Origin: Coptis chinensis
Lineage: Eukaryota; Streptophyta; Magnoliopsida; Ranunculales; Ranunculaceae
DNA: 64,000 nt
Assembly: GCA_015680905.1 (NCBI GenBank)
Contig: CM027377.1
Span: 60,843,501-60,907,500, forward strand
Direction of reading: 5' to 3'
The translations under genes were made by a program, and so were the position numbers. This document shows positions 57,840 to 64,000 of this stretch, in pieces. Every line of letters starts with the position of its first letter. Position 1 is the stretch's first letter. The notes beneath the pieces are model-generated. The model worked only from the letters and a program-made list of their open reading frames with translations, was not told the DNA's origin and did no database searches.

Positions 57840-58587
57840 ACATTAATTCAAAAGGTTTAGACCAATCAGGTGGTTGAATTATCAGAGCTGTAGTCAGGGC
57901 GGACTTTAAGGTCTCAAAAGCTTGTTTGCAATCGAAAGTGAAGTCAAATACGACATCTTTAAGTAAGAGATTTGTTAAAGGTCGGGCAACCTTTGAGAAA
58001 TCTTGAATAAATCTCCTATAGAACCCTGCGTGTCCTAAAAATGCACGTATTTCGCGAACTGAAGTTGGTATAGGCAAGGAAGCAATTTTTTCAATCTTTG
58101 CTTTATCGACTTCGATTCCATCTTTCAAAACAATATGACCTAGTACTATTCCTTTTGTAGCCATAAAATGGCATTTTTTCCAATTAAGAATGAGATTTTT
58201 CTCTTCACAACGTACTAAAATCTTTTCAAGATTTGATAAACAGTTATCAAAAGAATTACCATATAATGAGAAATCGTCCATGAAGACTTCCATAAAACGT
58301 TCAACCATATCACTGAAGATATGAAGCATACAGCGTTGGAATGTACCGGGTGCATTGCAAAGGCCAAATGGCATTCGTTTATATGCAAAAGTACCAAAAG
58401 GGCAGGTGAACGTTGTTTTTTCTTGGTCAGCAGGATCTATGACGATTTGAAAATATCCTGAATAGCCATCAAGAAAACAGTAAAATGCATGACCCGCTAA
58501 CCGTTCAAGCATCTGGTCAATGAATGGGAGTGGAAAATGATCCTTATGAGTGACTGCATTAAGTTTTCGATAGTCAATGCATATTCG
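57760..58587 (-). pseudogene. Reverse transcriptase of element 3
   Basis: Begins with RICIDYRKLNAVT right after a TAG (58588-58590) that stands where Ty3/gypsy RTs have Trp. Then FCFLDGYSGYFQI, FGTFAYKRMPFGLCNAP, the catalytic EVFMDDFSLYG, and the thumb/connection CHFMATKGIVLGH and IRAFLGHAGFYRRFI. The frame is open apart from that stop up to the shift at 57815. Confidence 0.9.
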
Positions 58588-60150
58588 CTACTTCACTGGA
58601 ATCCGAGCGGATATGCATTCATCTTTATCATTTTGCACAACTGTAATTCCAGACTTCTTGGGAACAACATGGACTGGACTTACCCAAACACTATCTGAGA
58701 TGGGGTAAATAATACCTACATCAAGTAACCTTAAAATTTCTTCCCGTACCACATCCTTCATGGTTGGATTTAGACGACGTTGTGGTTCATGTGATGTCTT
58801 GACATTTTCTTCAAGATGTATGCGATGAGTGCACACATTAGGGTCAATGCCTTTAATGTCATCGAGAGACCATCCAATAACATAACAGTGTTCTTGAATG
58901 ACCTTAATTAAACGTGATTCCTGATCAGCAGTCAATTGTGATGATATGATAATTAGGTGACTACCATCTGGATCTAATTGTACGTATTTTAAGTCCGAAG
59001 GAATTGGCTTTAAGTCAGGGGTGGGAGGAGTGGGCATTAAAGATTCTTGAGGAAAGTCGTCTTCCACAGAGAAAATAGATTTATGTTCGTCCAAGTCGCT
59101 TGATAGGACGGTAGTAGAGTCAATTGGTGGTATTGATTCTAAAAACTCATGTACCTCCTTTGAATAATCATCAACATCAAATTCAGAACCACCAAAAGAA
59201 TGGAATTGGTGTACTTCATCTTCAGGAAAAGAGTTTGTGAAATATTCTTGTACGAGGGTGTCAATCATGTTAATCTCACCATCAATATCATTCTCTGGAA
59301 TTTGTTTCATCAACTTGAACACATTAACCTCGACCGAAAGATTTCCGAAGGACATGGTCATGGACCCATCCCTATAGTTTATGAGCGCATTAGCAGTTGC
59401 GAGGAATGGACACCCTAATATGATATGAATGGAGTCACAGGCAACTTCTGTATCCAAAATGACAAAATCTACGGGATAAAAGAAATCTTGGACTTTTACA
59501 AGGACATTTTCCACAATGCCTTTTGGATGCTTAATGGATCGATCGACTAATTGTAAAGTCATCGTGGTAGGTTTAAGCTCATGTATACCTAGTTGTTTGA
59601 ATAAGTAATAAGGAAGTAAGTTCACATTAGCTCCTAGGTCTAGTAATGCCGTAGCCGTATACTTATCACCTAATGTGCATGGAACTGTTGGTCTACCGGG
59701 GTCCTTGTATTTTACTATACCATTGTATTCAGTGATGGACGGAAACTGTTCAGTAAGGAAAGCTTGTTGAGGCACATTTGTTCTTCTTTTTGTGGTGCAC
59801 ATGTCTTTCAAAAAATTTGCATGTTTTGGTAATTGCTTTAGGGCATCGAGAAAAGGTAAGTTTATTGTCAAATTTTTAAAGGTTTCCCTAATTTCATCAA
59901 AGTTTTCATCCGGTTTATTCTTTGCCAAACGGGCAGGAAATTGTGCCTTAGGGCGGAATTTGGCATAAGGGTCCACTTTTTCATTTCCCAATTTTTTAGA
60001 TTGTGACGTTGTTGAACTTGGTGTTTCCATCATAGGTTCATTATCTGAAACAGATTCCTTGGAACCTCCGGTATCTTTTGTTTGATCATCTGGCATACAG
60101 ATTTGATTGTCAACGGTTTTCCCAGATCGAAGAGTAGTGATTGCATTCAC
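58588..60150 (-). CDS. Protease and N-terminal RT of element 3 pol
   Basis: An open 520-codon frame. Near the start ITTLRSGKT marks the gag-pol border of Athila-type elements. The aspartic protease site reads ALLDLGANVNLLP, followed by the flap and ILGCPFLATANALI. The linker is acidic. RT starts at about residue 400 (CYVIGWSLDDIKGI, HRIHLEENVK, REEILRLLDVGIIYPI, WVSPVHVVPKKSG). The frame ends at the TAG in RT. Active-site Asp is present, so protease itself is undamaged. Confidence 0.85.
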   Translation of the reverse strand: MNAITTLRSGKTVDNQICMPDDQTKDTGGSKESVSDNEPMMETPSSTTSQSKKLGNEKVDPYAKFRPKAQFPARLAKNKPDENFDEIRETFKNLTINLPFLDALKQLPKHANFLKDMCTTKRRTNVPQQAFLTEQFPSITEYNGIVKYKDPGRPTVPCTLGDKYTATALLDLGANVNLLPYYLFKQLGIHELKPTTMTLQLVDRSIKHPKGIVENVLVKVQDFFYPVDFVILDTEVACDSIHIILGCPFLATANALINYRDGSMTMSFGNLSVEVNVFKLMKQIPENDIDGEINMIDTLVQEYFTNSFPEDEVHQFHSFGGSEFDVDDYSKEVHEFLESIPPIDSTTVLSSDLDEHKSIFSVEDDFPQESLMPTPPTPDLKPIPSDLKYVQLDPDGSHLIIISSQLTADQESRLIKVIQEHCYVIGWSLDDIKGIDPNVCTHRIHLEENVKTSHEPQRRLNPTMKDVVREEILRLLDVGIIYPISDSVWVSPVHVVPKKSGITVVQNDKDECISARIPVK

Positions 60151-60552
60151 CTCACCTTAGGTTGGAGTACTTGTACCAGGTATATTGGTGAGTTCAAAGG
60201 CGTGTTTTTCGGGCTTAGGGTTCGAACCGCTTGGCGTGAAACACGCCTTTCTGGCTCTTGTCTTGCGCTAATTGTTGAAGTGATTGTTGGATAGATGTTA
60301 GGATTTGTGATTGTTGGTTCATGTAAGCGAAGAACATCTCGCTTGTCCTATCAGTAGCAAGAGGCATAGGTTGTGCAACAGTTACTAGTTCACGATTATT
60401 GCTGAGAAGTTGTTGATTATAGCCGAATTTGGATTAGTTTGGAACAAGGCTGCGGTTGTTTTGATAGTTAGCATTTGAATTACTTTGAAATTGATTTTGA
60501 CTTTGTTGGTTTTGCTGATTATTTCCTTGGCGGTATGGAATAAAATTGTTGA
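60151..60552 (-). pseudogene. C-terminal gag of element 3, cut by the CACTA element
   Basis: Gln/Asn-rich gag tail (QNQQSQSQFQSNSNANYQ in part, EMFFAYMNQQSQIL, SIQQSLQQLAQDKSQKGVF), homologous to 840-1100 of element 1, with three stops. The zinc knuckle and capsid part are beyond the insertion. Confidence 0.75.
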
Positions 60553-60574
60553 CACTACACCATAACAGGCTATT

Positions 60575-61010
60575 TGCAACGGCAAAAAAGCGTTGCTAAT
60601 AATTTTCGCAACGCTTTTTAAGCGTTGCAAATATGGCGTCGGTAAAGTGTTGGAAATATTTGCAACACTTAAAAAGCGTTGCAAACAGAAATTTCCAACG
60701 CTTAAAAAGCGTTGCAAACAGAAATTCAAAGCGTTGCAAATAGAAATTTCCAACGCTTAAAAAGCGTTGCAAACAGAAATTCAAAGCGTTGCAAACAGAA
60801 ATTTCCAACGCTTATTATAACTATTTCGTACACATATTTAAAACATTTGCAACGGTTTTTTATTTCACAAACGCTTTTTAAGCGTTAGTAATTTGTTAAA
60901 ATTCTTACCAACGGTTTGTAACCGATGCAAAGTTGTTAGTTAATTAAAAAATAATAATTTAAAATTCATTTGTAACGGTTATAAACCGTTGCTGATGGGT
61001 TGCTAATAAA
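60575..61010. repeat. Sub-terminal palindromic repeats of the CACTA element
   Basis: About ten copies of GCGTTGCAAA and its complement, often as CAACGCTTAAAAAGCGTTG, then diverged AACGGTTTRTAACCGTTGC forms to about 61010. Clustered repeats of this kind bind the accessory transposase in CACTA elements (family knowledge). Confidence 0.85.
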
Positions 61011-63291
61011 AAAATAATAATTTCGCATATTTTGTAGCGAGACCAGCTAAACCTACAATAACCAATGAATACAAGAATCCAATAAATACAAGAATGGTTT
61101 AGACAAATATATATATATATATAGCTACAAACTCACTCCAAACTGAAGCAAACAAAATTAAGGACAGAAAGCAAACTTCCCACGAAACAAACCACCCTTG
61201 CTTTCAAAATCTTCCCTTCACTCTGAGAAGTCCTTGGCATCTTCAAACCCAAAAGCTCAACGCCTCAAAGATTCCCCTTCCACGCCCACGAAAACCTGCG
61301 CATGCGCCCTCAACCCATCGCTCTAGCAAGTAGCATCTCCTTGTGCACTCTCCATTTGGATTATCAATACAATGAATAGCCATTAAAAATAACAATGCAA
61401 AGAAAAATTAAAAACACTGTGGACTACCAAGGATGGCACCGTGACTACTAAGTTTAAAAGTACAATACAAATCACTTGTAAACACCAAGTACTTCAATTT
61501 TCCAAGCAAAAAGTACATTACATTATGCTTACAACTAGCTAGAAAGACTGGTTTATGCTTACATTACATTATGCTTACCGGGATCAAATAAAGATCGGTT
61601 TAATAGCGAGGAGCTCGTCATCATCATTTAAAGTCGATGTTGACTTATCCTCCTTCTCCGCGAAGCACTAGAGATTTCACTGCGAGAAAAATTTAACCCC
61701 GCCTCTCACGAAGCACTAGAGAAGACGGTGAAGAATTTCTAGATGATGCCGGAGATCTTTCATTGAATTAGACTTTGCAGATCTGTCAAACAAACGAAAC
61801 GGAAAAAGCGAAACTATTAACTTACGTAATCGCCAGATCTTAGAGACACCCTCTTTTCTTTTCTTGATAGAGATCGGTACCAAAGCAAGCATAGTATACT
61901 TTACACCGGAACATACAATAAGACACAATGCAAAATCTCTTTACATATAATTAAACGGACACATGACTTGACGCGTCTAAAGAGGGAGAAACACTTACTC
62001 AATTGTTTGTTGGTTGTTTTAATGATAGTTGTAGAAGGTATCACATCCATGTTTGACGATTTAAGTCTTCTTCTACGTCGGGAAAAAATTCTCTTCGACC
62101 CTAAAACCATTAATTAATGTCTACACACCATTGACTACAATCTATATGATAGTATTGGTCTTGCCAATAAAATCAGCATTGCCCCTCACCAGATTATGAA
62201 CTTAAAACACAAATAATTAACTTTAGGAAATATGAGCCATATGAGCGATAAAATATCACAAGAAATAGTCAACTTACTTGATCTTAATCATATGTACATT
62301 ACTAAATTGATAACTGATAGCGCAAGAATACAAAATCCATGGCTGGGAAAAATGAAGACCGTAGTACCTTCTTTGAGTGCAGCTTAAGATAAAAATCTAA
62401 GACTTCAATCTATCCACTTGGCTATCCCTATATTAAAAATCAATTGAAACAACATATAAATATATGACTGGAAGGATAGACTATAGAGTATTGTAAACTC
62501 GAATCAATTCAGAAACAGCTAAGAGATAGAATAGGCCAATACTTATCAGTAAATGCCACCTCCCTCTTTTTTCATTTTAGGTCTTATAAATGCATTTATG
62601 AGTATGCTAATACTTACAAGCTACATAATAACAATTTAATCATCTCCGGACTTATAAGTTTATTCATAAGCAGATATCAAGTTGCCTGATTTATTTCCCC
62701 ATTCAACAATTTATTTCCATATTCATTATCAAAAATCATTTGAGTTGTTCTTTAATGCCAAAAAAGAAACACATAATAACAAGCTGTCACATAAATTTCT
62801 TTTTTCAGAACCACTAAAACAATAATAACCAATAGAATAATATCCCAAGGTTCGAAGTATCACAAAGTAATTGATTATATGTAGAAAATCACAAAGTGTA
62901 AGGACCTATGAAGCTCACCTAACTTTACTTTACCTTTTTGCATGTACAACAGCCAAGATAGTCTTTTCGATTTAATATGAGCACTTATTACTGTTGGCAC
63001 ACATTATACGAGTTCGATCACAGTAGGCGCTTGCAATCTTTTTCCGCTTCAACAAGCTCATTTGAGTAAAGTTCTTCCATTACGCAAGCTGTGTACATCA
63101 TATGCAAGATCCAACTAAATACACGTACCTGTCCACTAATAATTCGCACCATGTCAATGTCAGGAATTTTGAATAGAATAAGAAATTAAGAATCATGTCT
63201 TCAGCAGGTCCTAAGAAATGTTCCAGAAAATAAGTTTTAAACAATTCATACGTTTTTCAAATATGGATATGTGCTTGTAATAAGTGGAAAA
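61011..63291. other. Interior of the CACTA element, unassigned
   Basis: No convincing gene. 61901-62110 on the minus strand is open with a basic stretch (SKRIFSRRRRRLKSS) and might be an exon, but no family is recognised. A duplicated phrase (CACGAAGCACTAGAGA-like) occurs at about 61658-61675 and 61705-61722. Confidence 0.4.
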
Positions 63292-63778
63292 TTAATCAAG
63301 AACCGCCCCATTCTTGTTAGAGAGGCATTCGGCAACAAAATGATTTACATAGAAATTCTTAACAGCTCCTTCTTGCCTTATTTGTAGCTTTGTTCTAATT
63401 TCATGCAAAGTTCCTTGACTATCACACCATCCTTCCTGAAGATAACAATGTTATTATTACAAATTTGAATGCAACTCTAAGAAATTTGCATAGTAGCAAG
63501 CACATTGGAAAGAGAATACATCGTTCCACATTACAGAAGTCAGCTACCATACCTCAACTTGTTTCAACATATCTTCCTTGCTGCGACAATCACTCAGCAA
63601 TTTCTGTACAGCCTGACCCTCTACAAACATGTGAGCACGCCTTTTTTTACACGGGCCCTGAACACTAACAAGTGCCTGCATGCACCTCAATGTTTGTTGT
63701 TTGTTTTCTCACTTGGCTGACCCACTTAACAAGAGCCCCAGAACCGCGATGACTCCTTCCAAGGCTCTCAATGCCCTT
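63292..63778 (-). pseudogene. Captured IQD (calmodulin-binding IQ67-type) gene fragment
   Basis: Three minus-strand exons with GT-AG borders and phase 0: 63713-63778, 63553-63657, 63292-63435. Exon 2 has KKRRAHMFVEGQAVQKLL and LKQVE; exon 3 begins EGWCDSQGTLHEIRTKLQ and IRQEGAVK. This run (EGQAVQ, QVEEGWCDS across the splice, KLQ.RQEGA.K) is characteristic of plant IQD proteins just after the IQ67 domain, which bind calmodulin and microtubules. After EGAVK (about 63358) the match stops and the frame ends at 63292. Exon 1 is a poor match. So this is a partial gene copy, probably carried by the CACTA element. Confidence 0.65.
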
Positions 63779-64000
63779 CTTGCCGAAAATTTGTTTAAAC
63801 ACAATTCAAGGAAGAGTATACCAATTTAACTACAAGCTTAAGTATTGTTGGATAAATACATACTACAAAAGATGATGTCCTAGCTAGATGGGGAAGAGAG
63901 TTCAACTAAAATCTGAAATATTCCTTGTTGTATTTCTAATGATTACACTCTATCCTACCAGGGGTTCAGCAGTCATACAATGCTTTCAATGTTCCACACC
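63779..64000. other. Right edge of the window
   Basis: Non-coding as far as can be seen; no transposon end and no further IQD exon recognised. Confidence 0.4.

Larger units (their letters stand above)
49167..60552 (-). mobile_element. Element 3: most complete Athila-like retrotransposon (minus strand)
   Basis: Reading leftwards: gag end, protease, RT, RNase H, integrase, orfS, orfT, orfB, truncated orfC, 3' non-coding region and 3' LTR. It is homologous to element 2 over the accessory region. orfA and half of orfC are deleted. The 5' part of gag and the 5' LTR lie beyond the CACTA element that begins at 60553. Confidence 0.9.
60553..64000. mobile_element. CACTA (En/Spm-type) transposon, left end; continues past the window
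   Basis: Starts CACTACACCATAACAGG inside gag of element 3, preceded by TGA as a possible three-base target. Sub-terminal repeats follow. I found no matching GGTGTAGTG end in the window, so the element extends past 64000. No transposase domain was recognised. Confidence 0.7.

Noticed and set aside
61716..62110. Minus-strand ORFs as CACTA transposase exons
   Set aside because: No DDE or TNP2-like motif could be seen; basic stretch alone is not enough.

Overview
This is nuclear DNA of a flowering plant, probably a eudicot: AT-rich, with four-exon and multi-exon host genes on GT-AG introns, embedded in nested LTR retrotransposons and DNA transposons. Only two intact host genes are convincing: a secretory class III peroxidase (about 26.98-29.0 kb) and a small DnaJ-type zinc-finger protein (about 37.7-40.8 kb). 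A third, unrecognised basic-protein gene may start at 23.2 kb. I cannot name the species.

Layout. 1-4024 and 16434-20403 are the two halves of a decayed Athila-like Ty3/gypsy element (element 1: gag joined directly to the tail of pol, accessory ORFs, 3' LTR at 18664). It is split by element 2 (4025-16428), a related Athila-like element with two ~1.5 kb LTRs, a CAGAG target duplication, a complete tRNA-Asp complement at its primer-binding site, an integrase-only pol and five accessory ORFs. Element 1 appears to lie inside a copia element whose gag remnant is at 20404-21111 (-). 21.1-26.9 kb is repeats plus the unknown gene. After the peroxidase comes a non-coding copia-type LTR element (29208-35102) whose 3' LTR carries a PIF/Harbinger transposon, then a non-autonomous Mutator-like element (35460-37182) with another element inside it. 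The zinc-finger gene and a foldback element (41.4-42.3 kb) follow. From 43.8 to 49.2 kb lie the pol tail and two antisense, intron-containing accessory ORFs of a Tat-lineage retrotransposon. Element 3 (49167-60552, minus strand) is the most complete Athila-like copy, with gag end, protease, RT, RNase H, integrase and accessory ORFs. It is cut at 60553 by a CACTA transposon that runs off the window and seems to have captured an IQD gene fragment.

Central observation. Comparing elements 1, 2 and 3 shows a shared accessory module after integrase: orfS (short, RELQL and GWC.NCQTP motifs), orfA, orfT (a 39-residue one-pass membrane peptide), orfB and orfC. OrfA, B and C are paralogues resembling the 'putative plant transposon protein' family. 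OrfT and orfB each have a TATAAAT box and a pyrimidine-rich leader kept in both elements 2 and 3, and orfC has a conserved acceptor-like site before it. This looks like a multi-gene region with its own transcription signals, not a single env-like gene. All function assignments are from sequence reading and memory of families; no database search was run.
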